64,000 nt of DNA from Pseudomonas sp. UBA6562 (GTDB lineage Bacteria > Pseudomonadota > Gammaproteobacteria > Pseudomonadales > Pseudomonadaceae), in contig NZ_DJJS01000002.1 in assembly GCF_002434265.1 (NCBI RefSeq), forward strand, positions 1 through 64,000, in the 5' to 3' direction. A program made the translations under genes and the position numbers. The notes below the pieces were generated by a model. It did no database searches, was not told the DNA's origin, and was given only the letters and a program-made list of their open reading frames with translations. Below, piece after piece: positions 17,169 through 25,847 of this stretch (position 1 is its first letter; each line of letters opens with the position of its first letter).

Positions 17169-17774
17169 ATACCTGACCGCGTTCGCAGCCTTTTCCGCAT
17201 CATTGGAAAGTCAGAATTTTCCTATTCCTTGTAGTCCATTTCCCAAAGATACTCCCCCAGCCATCAATCTCTTGCGGTCAATTTTCATAGGTCATAGTCT
17301 CCGATCCCGTCGCTTCCCATTAGCGACCGGTTGTGACAGGCCGAGAGAAAAAGGACCGTACGAGCCATGCGTTATGGTGGCTGTGCGTGGGGCACCTCGT
17401 GTGCGCCGGTTTTTCCTTATTTCTCCGGTCTGTCAACCCGCGTACAGCCGCCACCCTTTTGTTTGACAGCGAAAGCGTGGCGGGTCCGTTCAAGAATAAG
17501 GAGCTCGCATGCTGAAAATTGTCCCAGACCCGCCGCCCACTGCTTCGCTAGCCATCCAGCGCACTGTCCTGTTGTGCAGACCTTCCCCAGCTTCGTTCTC
17601 TCGTTATACCCCTCATGCCCACCTGAATCCCGAAGCTCGCAAACGTTTGTCAAGCGATAGGCATCGAACGCTGCTCCGCTGGTAACCGAAAACGCCACCA
17701 TACATTCAGAGCGATGTCGCCTTAATGGCCGGCTTGGCGCAGGCCATCAAGGTATGGAGGAGGGGGATTCATTT
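17169..17774. other. 606-base stretch without a supported gene
   Basis: Open frames exist (for example 17203-17466 on + and 17417-17701 on -), but none has a convincing start signal or recognised domain. The frame at 17203 contains VRRFFLISPVCQPAYSRHPF, a type of sequence seen in many spurious Pseudomonas annotations. Nothing else is visible. Confidence 0.35.
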
Positions 17775-18080
17775 GTGAGCAGTCATTCTTCGAAGTGTGC
17801 CAAAGCAAAAACCGAATCCATCGGATCAGCCACCTTCGGCGAAGGAGCCAAGGGCAATAGCAGCCACCGCCTTTTCCGAGTCGAGCCAGGCCATGACCAG
17901 GATTATTTGCTGGAACAAGCCAATGTGCTGATGAACTGTGTGTACAAACTCACACGTGAGGCGAGCCTGGAGCCGGACGAATCCTTGATCGTTGCCGCTC
18001 ACTTTTTGAGTGGGATGGCGAAGGCTTTGGTCGAGGACATCGCGATGGCGCGGATGATTGCTCCGGTTCAGGGCAGTTAG
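17775..18080 (+). CDS. DUF3077-like small protein
   Basis: Encodes 101 residues from a GTG at 17775, ten bases after GGAGGAGG; the ATG at 17754 lies before that site. The C-terminal part (RLFRVEPGHDQDYLLEQANV and IVAAHFLSGMAKALVEDI) fits the small Pseudomonas DUF3077/DUF6124-type proteins, often found in multiple copies per genome. Function is unknown. It stands alone between unrelated genes. Confidence 0.6.
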   Translation: MSSHSSKCAKAKTESIGSATFGEGAKGNSSHRLFRVEPGHDQDYLLEQANVLMNCVYKLTREASLEPDESLIVAAHFLSGMAKALVEDIAMARMIAPVQGS

Positions 18081-18175
18081 CAGGTAGTCCCGACGTCAGA
18101 TAGTCACAGGTGATGTCGGCTTGCGTAATGTTCACTGTTCGTCTTTGGCAACATCGAAACGAAACCGAGAAAGGC

Positions 18176-18445
18176 TCACGGGCAAAACGGGCAATACAGG
18201 TTATCCAGGAAGTCCTCAGTCTCGATCCCTTTATCCAACACTTGCACCACCACCGTTCCATGCCGTTTGCATTCCAGCATCTGGCCCGCGCCGCTGTGGG
18301 TGGGCGGTTGGTCGTTGAACTCGTTGTTACCGCACCAGGGGCACTTGCTGATGGGGGTGTCGGTTTGGGCGAGGATGGCGAGGGTCCAGCCGCAGCCGGG
18401 GCAGGTGAGGCGGTTGAGGGGTTGGGCGGGGATGGGGGTTGGCAT
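18176..18445 (-). CDS. small zinc-ribbon protein
   Basis: Encodes 89 residues from the ATG at 18445. Cysteines are arranged CPGCGW, CPWCG, a single Cys and CPFC at the very end, consistent with a treble-clef or rubredoxin-like zinc site. The open frame extends 63 codons further upstream but that part is Pro-rich and GC-shadow-like. Function unknown. The start signal is weak. Confidence 0.5.
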   Translation of the reverse strand: MPTPIPAQPLNRLTCPGCGWTLAILAQTDTPISKCPWCGNNEFNDQPPTHSGAGQMLECKRHGTVVVQVLDKGIETEDFLDNLYCPFCP

Positions 18446-18617
18446 GGGGGAGGGCCTGGTTGGGGGAGGTTTTGGATTTGGCCATGTCTCGGGGTTTGGG
18501 GGGAAGCGCTGGTTATTTGAGTGGCGGGTTTTTCGGCATATGGGCTGGTTTAGTGAGGTTTTGTGGTGTTGGGGGGCGTTGTTGGTTGGCGGGTGATGGG
18601 GTTTTGGTTGGGGTGGG

Positions 18618-18700
18618 GCTGCTTTGCAGCCCATCGCGGCTGATCGGAGCGCCGAACCGGCCGCTCCTACAGGACGGCGCTTTGGCTCCTACAGGACGGC
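18618..18700. repeat. REP element (Pseudomonas type)
   Basis: Contains the palindromic core of the same family seen at 25436-25637 and 57953-58118: GGGCTGCTTTGCAGCCC, then CGCGGCTGATCGGAGCGCCG and CGGCCGCTCCTACAGG. It lies in a non-coding gap, as these bacterial interspersed elements do. The gap 18446-18786 holds nothing else recognised. Confidence 0.75.
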
Positions 18701-18786
18701 GTTTTGTCTGAACTTCGTGGGTGAGGGTTTATCGGAGGTTGAAGGGCGTGGGCTGTAGCCCTGATGGCTAACGGAAGGAGATCTCG

Positions 18787-19038
18787 ATGTCCAGTACTCG
18801 CCTTGACAGCAACACCCAGCTAGCAGCCATCTTCGATCAGCTCCTGGCGCTGCGCGAAAGCGTTCATGAACTGCATGTCACGGAGCAAGAGCGCGCTATC
18901 ACTTTGCGCGGCCATCAGACCGTGGACAACAACGAAGCCTTGGATCTCGCATTCGCCAAGCTGCAAACCGACATCGCGGGTATCGAAGAGGGTCTGGCAA
19001 CCATTGCAGAGGCTATGGGCGATATCCCCAAACTCTGA
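18787..19038 (+). CDS. small hypothetical protein
   Basis: Encodes 83 residues, with GGAAGGAG upstream of the ATG. It is almost entirely amphipathic helix (ALRESVHELHVTEQERAITL, AKLQTDIAGIEEGLATIAEA) and is acidic, resembling a short coiled-coil. No family recognised. The strong ribosome-binding site argues that it is expressed. Confidence 0.55.
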   Translation: MSSTRLDSNTQLAAIFDQLLALRESVHELHVTEQERAITLRGHQTVDNNEALDLAFAKLQTDIAGIEEGLATIAEAMGDIPKL

Positions 19039-19105
19039 GCTATCGGCACCCGCCCGTCAGCTCCACCGCACATCCTCTGGCATTAACCACAGCCCTCATC
19101 ATCCC

Positions 19106-19154
19106 AAGCACCAAGCACCAAGCACCAAGCACCAAGCACCAAGCACCAAGCACC
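19106..19154. repeat. tandem heptamer array AAGCACC x7
   Basis: Seven perfect copies of AAGCACC occupy 49 bases and a partial copy runs to 19159. It is non-coding, between the 83-residue gene and the permease gene. Confidence 0.95.
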
Positions 19155-19203
19155 AAGCAACGGACCCGAACGCTAGGCTCCAACTCCCAGGCCTCAAGCT
19201 TCC

Positions 19204-19252
19204 AAGCCCAAAGCCCAAAGCCCAAAGCCCAAAGCCCAAAGCCCAAAGCCCA
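19204..19252. repeat. tandem heptamer array AAGCCCA x7
   Basis: Seven perfect copies of a different heptamer, AAGCCCA, again 49 bases, separated by 49 bases from the first array and ending 50 bases before the permease start codon. Confidence 0.95.
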
Positions 19253-19302
19253 ATGGCCAAGGCCCAAACCTCAAAGCCACCCACCCCCGACAGGAGTCGA
19301 CC

Positions 19303-20619
19303 GTGCCCACCACCGCCGCCAAGCCCTCCCTACGCCGCGCCATCACCGGCCCCATGCTCTTCCTCTTCATCCTCGGCGACGTCCTCGGCGCAGGTGTCTA
19401 CGCACTCGCCGGCACCATCGCAGGCGAAGTGGGCGGGGCAATCTGGGTACCGCTGCTGATCGCACTGTTCTTCGCCATGCTCACCGCCGGCTCCTACGCC
19501 GAGTTGGTGACCAAATACCCGCACGCCGGCGCGGCGTCGGTCTTTGCGGAGAAAGCTTTCAAGTCGCCGCTACTGTCGTTCCTGGTCGGCTTCTGCATGC
19601 TCGCGGCGGCCTTCACCAGTGCGGCGGGGTTGTCGCTGGCGTTCGCCGGGGATTACCTGAGCGCCTTCATCGATGTCTCGCCGTATCTGGCCGCCACCGT
19701 CTTCCTCGTCGCCATCGCCGCGCTCAATGCCCGGGGCATCAAGGAATCCCTGGGGGCGAACCTGGTGATGACGCTCATCGAACTGTCGGGCCTGCTGTTG
19801 GTGGTGGTGGCCGCGGCCTGGTATTTCCGCACGGGCGATGCGGACCTGGGCCGTACCTTGGCGTTCAAGCCGGGCATCAACCCCATGCTCGCCGTGCTTG
19901 GCGCGGCATTGCTGGCGTTCTATTCCTTCGTGGGTTTCGAAACGTCCGCCAACCTGGCCGAGGAAATCAAGGACGTGCGTACCGTCTACCCGCGCGCCTT
20001 GTTCGCCGCGCTGCTCACGGCGGGCGTGGTGTACATGGCGGTGGGGGTGGCGGCGTCGAGCGTCTTGCCGACCGATAAGCTCGTCGCCACCTCGGCGCCG
20101 CTGCTGGAAGTGGTGCGCGAGTCGGGGCTGAACATTCCGCCCATGCTGTTCGCCTTCATCGCGTTGGTGGCGGTCGCCAACGGCGCGCTGCTGACCATGA
20201 TCATGGCCAGCCGGCTCACCTATGGCATGGCCAATCTGCGACTGCTGCCGGGCGCGTTGGGCGCGGTGCTGCCGGGGCGGCGTACGCCCTGGGTGGCGAT
20301 CGTCGCGACCACGCTGGTGGCGATTGCCCTGACGCTCACCGGTACCTTGGCCACCCTGGCGCAGACGGTGGTGCTGCTGTTGCTGTTCGTGTTCCTCAGC
20401 ACGAACGTCGCGGTGCTGGTACTGCGCCGCGATGCCGTGGCGGAGGAGCACTTCCGCGTGCCGACCTTCGTGCCGGTGCTGGCGATTCTGTCGTGCCTGC
20501 TGCTGCTCAGCCAGCAGGGCTGGGACACCTGGCTGCGGGCGGGTGGGTTGATGGTGCTGGGGGTGTTGCTTTATCTCTGCACGCGGGGCCGGCGACACAT
20601 GGCCGGCACGTCTGATTGA
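19303..20619 (+). CDS. APC-family amino-acid permease
   Basis: Encodes 438 residues from a GTG with AGGAG upstream. About twelve hydrophobic segments are visible. The APC signature at the first helix (GPMLFLFILGDVLGAGVYALAG) has the unwound Gly-rich substrate site, and FVGFETSANLAEEIKDVRTV is the helix 6 motif of amino-acid/polyamine/organocation transporters. Substrate is not predictable. It is monocistronic, with the heptamer arrays in its upstream region and a hairpin (20659-20675) downstream. Confidence 0.88.
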   Translation: MPTTAAKPSLRRAITGPMLFLFILGDVLGAGVYALAGTIAGEVGGAIWVPLLIALFFAMLTAGSYAELVTKYPHAGAASVFAEKAFKSPLLSFLVGFCMLAAAFTSAAGLSLAFAGDYLSAFIDVSPYLAATVFLVAIAALNARGIKESLGANLVMTLIELSGLLLVVVAAAWYFRTGDADLGRTLAFKPGINPMLAVLGAALLAFYSFVGFETSANLAEEIKDVRTVYPRALFAALLTAGVVYMAVGVAASSVLPTDKLVATSAPLLEVVRESGLNIPPMLFAFIALVAVANGALLTMIMASRLTYGMANLRLLPGALGAVLPGRRTPWVAIVATTLVAIALTLTGTLATLAQTVVLLLLFVFLSTNVAVLVLRRDAVAEEHFRVPTFVPVLAILSCLLLLSQQGWDTWLRAGGLMVLGVLLYLCTRGRRHMAGTSD

Positions 20620-20658
20620 AAGGGCTCGACAGCGGTCGACCAGTGCCGGAGGTGTGCC

Positions 20659-20675
20659 TGCACTTACCAAGTGCA
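20659..20675. other. hairpin downstream of the permease gene
   Basis: TGCACTT and AAGTGCA form a perfect 7-bp stem around ACC, but without a U-run. It may protect the 3' end of the transcript rather than terminate it. Confidence 0.35.
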
Positions 20676-20895
20676 GCGCAGGCAAGGGCATGATCGATCC
20701 AACCCTTTGGTACCGTTGAACAGCTGGTCGAAAAAGACTGCGATTCGTTGGCCAGAATCATCGCGCACCCACACAGGCGCTTGCAGGTGGCGACCGACTT
20801 GCAGTGCACAGTTTCCAGCCAAGGAGCGGCCCTGAACTTTCAGCCTTTCAAAACCTCAGACGTGACGCATCTCCCACTCTTGATAAGGATATTTT

Positions 20896-21225
20896 GTGCG
20901 CCACTTCAAATTTCTCGTTGCGGCCTTGTCATTCAGCGTATTGGCAGGCTGCGGTAACGATGCGCTGGAAGGCACTTACGAACAGACCACGACCGTGATG
21001 GGCATGAAAGGCCCTACGCAGAAGGTCGAGTTCTCCGATGACTACATCATCGCCAATGGCAACAAGCTGAAGGTCGACGAGTGGGAACGCAAGGACGATG
21101 TCGTGACGGCTCGAGACAAGAACGGCATGGCGTTGCTCAACGTTCGGGTGCTGGACGGTGGCAAACGTCTGGAAGCGATCGGTGGCAGCGACATGGCGAA
21201 GAATGTGTTCGTGCGGGTCGATTGA
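20896..21225 (+). CDS. small lipoprotein
   Basis: Encodes 109 residues from a GTG with AAGGA upstream. Residues 1-18 form a lipoprotein signal peptide with the lipobox LAGC (Cys19). The mature part is strand-rich (EGTYEQTTTVMGMKG, KVEFSDDYIIANGNK) and looks like a small beta-barrel periplasmic lipoprotein. No family function known. Monocistronic. Confidence 0.75.
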   Translation: MRHFKFLVAALSFSVLAGCGNDALEGTYEQTTTVMGMKGPTQKVEFSDDYIIANGNKLKVDEWERKDDVVTARDKNGMALLNVRVLDGGKRLEAIGGSDMAKNVFVRVD

Positions 21226-21440
21226 TGGGCCCGGGCAACTTGGGCTGATCCAGTGTCGGGTCCAACTTGCCGATGAACGTATGGGGGGGGTGCCGGCTCG
21301 TCTCGTCGTCGAGGGGGCTCCCACCCTGTACGTGCAGTTTCGCTCGAATCTCCGATGCCTATCGGCTTGGGTGAAGCGCCGTTACCGTTTGCGAACATGA
21401 CGGTTGCATGGCCCGACAGATCCATCGGGCATGAAAGCAC

Positions 21441-22220
21441 TTAAAGTCCCGCCACTCGCCTGTCGTCCAGGTCCACCAGCGCCTTCACTGTGTTGCTGAC
21501 TGCCTGCTTCGCACCTTGCGCCACCACCTCGCCGATCACCAACACCGCCGGCGCCTTCAGCCCGAACGCCAGCGCCGCCTCCTGCATTCCGTTCAAATCG
21601 CTGAAGCACTCTCGCTGCTGCGGCAAGGAGGCATTCTCGATCATCGCCACCGGCATCGCCCCGATCATGCCCCCCGCCAGCAGCTCCCGCCGCACTTCCT
21701 CCAGTTTCGCCACGCCCATGTACACCACCAGCGTGGTGCCGCTCTGCGCCAGCGCCTGCCAGTTCAACGCGCTGTCGTCTTCGGTATGCGCCGTCACCAG
21801 GGTCACGCCACGTGCCACCCCACGCAAGGTCAGCGGAATGTCGCACTGCGTGGCCCCCGCCAGCCCGGCCGTGATGCCGTTGACCAACTCCACTTCGATA
21901 CCGCGCGCCTTCAACCATTCGGCTTCTTCGCTGCCGCGCCCGAAGATGCACGGGTCGCCGCCTTTGAGGCGCACCACGCATTTGCCCTGGCGGGCATAGC
22001 GCAGCATCAGCCGGTGGATGAACGCCTGCGGCGTGGAGCGGCAGCCGCCGCGCTTGCCGACGCCGATCACTTTCGCCGAGGGGCAATGCTCCAGCACGGC
22101 GGGGTTGACCAGTTGGTCGATCATCACCACATCGGCGCCGCGCAAGGCGCGCATGGCCTTGAGGGTCAGCAGTTCGGGGTCGCCGGGGCCGGCGCCTACC
22201 AACCAGACTTTTGCGTTCAT
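21441..22220 (-). CDS. cobA: uroporphyrinogen-III C-methyltransferase
   Basis: Encodes 259 residues. It shows the SUMT pattern: VWLVGAGPGDPELLTLKA at the N-terminus, VVRLKGGDPCIFGRG with the SAM-binding loop, and NGITAGLAGATQ. The enzyme makes precorrin-2 for siroheme, the prosthetic group of the nitrite reductase NirB encoded about 10 kb away. It is the last gene of the leftward nitrate block, 55 bases after the broken kinase gene, and is probably co-transcribed with nasA. The standard cysG would supply the rest of siroheme synthesis elsewhere. Confidence 0.92.
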   Translation of the reverse strand: MNAKVWLVGAGPGDPELLTLKAMRALRGADVVMIDQLVNPAVLEHCPSAKVIGVGKRGGCRSTPQAFIHRLMLRYARQGKCVVRLKGGDPCIFGRGSEEAEWLKARGIEVELVNGITAGLAGATQCDIPLTLRGVARGVTLVTAHTEDDSALNWQALAQSGTTLVVYMGVAKLEEVRRELLAGGMIGAMPVAMIENASLPQQRECFSDLNGMQEAALAFGLKAPAVLVIGEVVAQGAKQAVSNTVKALVDLDDRRVAGL

Positions 22221-22275
22221 GGGGTGTACCTCATCGGGGGAGCGGGCCGTCGGGTGCGGCCCTGGATAATGGGTT

Positions 22276-23943
22276 TCATGCGTGCAGCAGCCAGATCGAC
22301 AGCAGCCCGTTCAGTAGCAGCGAGCCCAAGGCCAGGGTGCGCCACACCTTCAAGGGTTCGCGCTCCAGCAGCGGGCGCGGGCGGGGAGTGGGTTGCTGTT
22401 CGCCGTGTTGCAGCGCCAGTTGCCAGTGCTCGGCGGTTTCGAAGCGCTCGGCCGGGTCGGTGGCCAGTGCCTTGTCGAGGTTGTGCACCAGCCATTCGGG
22501 CAGGTCGGGGCGGTAGCGGCTGGCGGGTACGGGGGTGCCGAAGCGCGGGCGCTGGAAAGCCTCGATCTCGCCATGGGGGTAGTGGCCGGTCAGCAGGAAG
22601 TAAAGGGTCACGCCTGCGCTGTACAGGTCCTGGGCCACGCTCGGCGCGGCGCCTGCGTAGGCTTCCGGGGCGATGTAGCTGGGTGTGCCGGGCAGTTCGC
22701 CGGGGGTGTGGGCGGACAGCCCCGGGCAGTACGCCAGGCCGAAATCCAGGACGCGCAGGTCGCCGTTTTCGTCGAGCAGCAGATTGTCGGGCTTGATGTC
22801 ACGGTGCAGGACGTTGCGCCGGTGCAGCATGCCCAGCGCCCGCAGCAGGTGCAGGGCGATGGCCAGGCCTTGGGTCAGGCTCAGCGTGCCGTGCTGGCGG
22901 TGGTGCTCGGCCAGCGTGAGGCCGGAATGTTCGCGCATCAGGTAGTAGAGGTGCTGGCGCTCGCTGGCGGGGTGCACCTCGGGGAAATGGCGCCCGGCCA
23001 CGCGGCGCAGGAACCATTCTTCCTGGAGCAGGCGCTGGCCGGCTTCGTCGTCGCCGTCGCAGTGGGCGGGCAGGGTCTTCAGCAGCCAGGGTTACCGTTG
23101 CGTGTCGCGGACGCGGTACAGCAGCGATTGGCGCGTGTGGCTCAGCAACGTCTCGACCTGCCAGCCCTCGAAGCGTTGCCCCGGTTTCAAGGCCGGAGGT
23201 AGCGGCCACTGCGCCACCTGGTCGAGGGCATCGCCCAGGCTGGCTTCGCCGAGGTCGTCGACGCGCACCAGTACGGCGCTGGCGTTGTCCTGGCTGCCGG
23301 CGAGGTGGGCGGCAGCCACCAGGGCCTGGGTGGCCAGTTGCAGATCGGGTTCGTCGCGCAGCACGCCGGCGATCGACGCCTCGCCCAGGGTCGCCCAGAT
23401 CCCGTCGCTGACCAGCAGAAAGCGTTCGCCTGCGCGCAGCTCGCCTTCGCGGTAGTCCACCACCAGATGCTGTTCCAGGCCCATGGCGCGCTTGAGCACG
23501 TGCTGCATGCCCGGCTGGCTCCAGACGTGGTCTTCGCTCAGGCGCTGCAATTGCCCCTCATGCCAGCGGTACACCCGGCAATCGCCGATGTGCGCCAGGG
23601 TGAAGCGCCGGCCGCGCAGCACCAGCGCGCTGAGGGTGGTGAGCAAGGGCTGGCCGACGCCGTTGGCGTGCAGCCAGCGGTTCTGCGCGAGCAGCAGGCG
23701 GTCCAGCGCCTGGGCCACGCCCCAGGTCTGCGGAGTGGCGTAGTAGTCGTGGGCCAGGGCCTGCACCGTGGAGCGCGCGGCCAGGCCGCCGTCGGCGCAC
23801 TGGCTGACGCCGTCGGCCAAGGCGAACAGGTAGCCCTTGCTGGCCGCGAGCGAAGCGGCCGGGCTGACCAGGCGCGTGGCGTCCTGGTTCTCGGCGCGTG
23901 GCCCGCTGGCGCTGCTCTGCGCGTAGCTCAGGTGCAAGGGCAT
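22276..23943 (-). pseudogene. PP2C phosphatase-Ser/Thr kinase fusion interrupted by one in-frame stop
   Basis: Read through, this is one frame of about 555 codons. Residues 1 to about 240 are a PP2C-type phosphatase (ADGVSQCADGG, DGIWATLGEAS), then a Hanks-type kinase with HRDIKPDN at about 380 and DFG at about 398, and a C-terminal membrane segment. A TAA at 23094-23092 (codon 284) falls between the two domains; the same frame continues directly with PWLLKTLP, whose Lys is the expected ATP-binding residue. In intact nitrate clusters this bifunctional protein lies next to nasA. A CAA to TAA change would explain the stop. The phosphatase could still be made; a kinase restarting at the ATG at 23001 would lack its N-lobe. 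Confidence 0.8.
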
Positions 23944-23952
23944 GGCGGCGGC

Positions 23953-25164
23953 TCAGACCCGCGCAGCGGTGAAAGCCGCCGAGCCCCAGGTGGTCCTCCA
24001 GCGGCGCTTGACGGCGCACAGCCCGAACCAGGCGACCACGCCGAGGCTGGCGAACAGCCACAGGCCCAATTGGTAGTCGCCGGTGCTCTGCTTGATCGCG
24101 CCCAGGCCCGCTGCCAGCAGGAAGCCGCCGATGCCGCCGGCCATGCCGATCAGGCCGGTCATCACGCCGAGTTCCCGGTTGAAGCGCTGCGGCACCAGTT
24201 GGAACACCGCGCCGTTGCCCGCGCCCAGGCCGAGCATGGCGCTGACGAACAGCGCCAGGGCGGCGATGGAGCTGGACAAGTGCATGCCCACCGTGGCGAT
24301 GCACACGGCCGCCACGGCGTACATGCCGAGCAGTGTGCGGATGCCGCCGAAGCGGTCCGCCAGCGCGCCGCCCAGGGGGCGCATCAGGCTGCCGCCGAAC
24401 ACGCAGGCGGCGGTGTAGTAGCCGGCGGTCACCGGGCTCAGGCCGTACTGGTCGTGGAAGTAGCCGGGCAGGGCGCTGGCCAGGCCGATGAAGCCGCCGA
24501 AGGTGACGCTGTAGAAGAACATGAACCACCAGCTGTCGCGGTCGGCCAGGGCCTTGAAGTAGTCGGCCATGGATTTGGGTTTGCTGCGGTTGGGGGCGTT
24601 CTTCGCCAGTACGGCGAATACGATCAGCGTCAACACCAACGGGATCAACGCCAATCCGAACACCTGGGTCCAGCCGAAGGCGGCGGCCAGCACCGGCGCG
24701 GCCAGGGCGGCCAGCACGGTGCCGGAGTTGCCGGCGCCGGCGATGCCCATGGCCTTGCCCTGGTGCTCGGCGGGGTACCACTGCGAGGCCAGCGGCAACG
24801 CCACCGCGAACGAGGCGCCGGCCATGCCCAGGCACACGCCGAGCAGCAGCGCTTGCTGGTAGCTGTGGATGCCGAGCTGCCAGGCTGTGAGCAGCGAGAC
24901 GATGACGATCACCTGGCCGATGACGCCGGCCGTTTTCGGCGACAGCTGGTCGGCCAGCATGCCCATGACGAAGCGCAGGATCGCTCCGGCCAGAATGGGC
25001 GTGGCGACCATGAAGCCGCGTTGCTGGGTTGTCAGTTGCAGGTCGGTGGCGATCTGCACCGCCATGGGGCCGAGCAGGTACCAGACCATGAAGCTCAGGT
25101 CGAAGTACAGGAACGCGGCGAATAGCGTGGGGGTGTGTCCGGCTTTCCAGAAGCTCTTGTTCAT
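23953..25164 (-). CDS. nasA: nitrate/nitrite MFS transporter
   Basis: Encodes 403 residues with about twelve membrane segments. The N-terminal TLFAAFLYFDLSFMVWYLLG and the AGSGNSGT-like stretch (GIAGAGNSGTVLA) with a second Gly-rich motif (GLIGMAGGIGGFLLA) correspond to the two nitrate-signature helices of the NarK/NasA family. It imports nitrate for assimilation. It begins a leftward unit with the PP2C/kinase and cobA, and has a 175-base leader containing the regulatory RNA elements listed separately. Confidence 0.92.
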   Translation of the reverse strand: MNKSFWKAGHTPTLFAAFLYFDLSFMVWYLLGPMAVQIATDLQLTTQQRGFMVATPILAGAILRFVMGMLADQLSPKTAGVIGQVIVIVSLLTAWQLGIHSYQQALLLGVCLGMAGASFAVALPLASQWYPAEHQGKAMGIAGAGNSGTVLAALAAPVLAAAFGWTQVFGLALIPLVLTLIVFAVLAKNAPNRSKPKSMADYFKALADRDSWWFMFFYSVTFGGFIGLASALPGYFHDQYGLSPVTAGYYTAACVFGGSLMRPLGGALADRFGGIRTLLGMYAVAAVCIATVGMHLSSSIAALALFVSAMLGLGAGNGAVFQLVPQRFNRELGVMTGLIGMAGGIGGFLLAAGLGAIKQSTGDYQLGLWLFASLGVVAWFGLCAVKRRWRTTWGSAAFTAARV

Positions 25165-25255
25165 TCCAGCACCTCATCTGCAAAAGGGTTGTGTGCTTGC
25201 AGGTGGGCGAGCCCTCACGGCTGCTCCACCGCCTCCTGGCGCAAGGCCAGAAACG

Positions 25256-25309
25256 CAAAGACGTCGCCATGCCGAATCCGCTTTCGCGAACGGGCATGCG
25301 ACGTCTTTG
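25256..25309 (-). terminator. leader hairpin of nasA (terminator-like)
   Basis: CAAAGACGTCG with CATGCC (25256-25273) pairs with GGCATG and CGACGTCTTTG (25293-25309), a 17-bp stem with one bulge. On the transcribed minus strand the 3' arm ends CTTTGCGTTTC, an imperfect U-tract. It lies between the ANTAR-type hairpin and the nasA start. The nasC leader has a similar arm (CGACAAAG). Confidence 0.65.
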
Positions 25310-25317
25310 TCGGGGTG

Positions 25318-25337
25318 GGCAACCGCCGTTGGTTGCC
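25318..25337 (-). promoter_or_regulatory. ANTAR-type hexaloop hairpin in nasA leader (NasT target)
   Basis: On the minus strand GGCAACC and GGTTGCC form a perfect 7-bp stem closing the six-base loop AACGGC. A at loop position 1 and G at position 4 is the recognition signature of ANTAR proteins. NasT is encoded next door. It sits just upstream of the terminator-like hairpin, as expected for antitermination. Confidence 0.75.
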
Positions 25338-25351
25338 TGTGGCAAGGTAGA

Positions 25352-25367
25352 AGCAGGTTGTGTGCCA
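25352..25367 (-). promoter_or_regulatory. sigma-54 promoter of nasA
   Basis: The minus strand reads TGGCACA-CAAC-CTGCT, with GG and GC separated by exactly 10 bases as in -24/-12 promoters. The predicted start is near 25341, immediately before the hexaloop hairpin. Confidence 0.75.
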
Positions 25368-25435
25368 AACCTATGGGAGCGATAAGCCGGCCGTTACAGA
25401 TCACTGCTGACGCCAAGGGATACACCTTCTCTGTG

Positions 25436-25637
25436 GGGGCGGTCGGTTCGGCGCTCCGATTAGCCGCCCATCGCGGCTGAAGCCGCTCCTACAGGGGTAT
25501 TGGTGTGCGGGTGAGAGCGGTAGGGGTTGGATTGGGGTAGCTGCGCTGCGCTTCGCGGCTGATTTGGAGTGCCGAACCGACCGCTCCCATAGGTTTTGCA
25601 ATTCCCTGTGGGAGCGGCTTTAGCCGCGCAGGGCCGG
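25436..25637. repeat. cluster of REP elements between nasT and nasA
   Basis: Two or three REP units in both orientations: GGTTCGGCGCTCCGAT with AGCCGCTCCTACAGG near 25446-25495, and CTGTGGGAGCGGCTTTAGCC near 25606-25625. The remainder of the 25374-25847 gap shows nothing else. Confidence 0.75.
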
Positions 25638-25847
25638 GCCTGCCGTTGGCTCGGTGTTGAAACCTTCACGGCCTAAGCCAAGCAGGTTCGCTGATTGCCA
25701 AGTAATAAGGGTCTCGAATTTTTCCAGATAGGATTGTTTCAACCGACAAGGCAATCCCACACGCCCCTTGAAGCGATCGAACTGCACGCTCATGAGCCAC
25801 CGGTGCCGCATCCTGGTGCACCGCCAACCGCCAACTACCATCCCCAT

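Noticed and set aside
17203..17466. Possible small protein with VRRFFLISPVCQPAYSRHPF
   Set aside because: No ribosome-binding site or domain; similar strings occur widely as over-annotated frames.
19106..19252. CRISPR-like array
   Set aside because: The units are 7 bases, contiguous and without spacers; no cas genes are nearby.
19040..19284. Antisense peptides with repeated LVLGAWC and LWALGFG
   Set aside because: The repeats come only from the two heptamer arrays read in frame; no ribosome-binding site or family supports coding.
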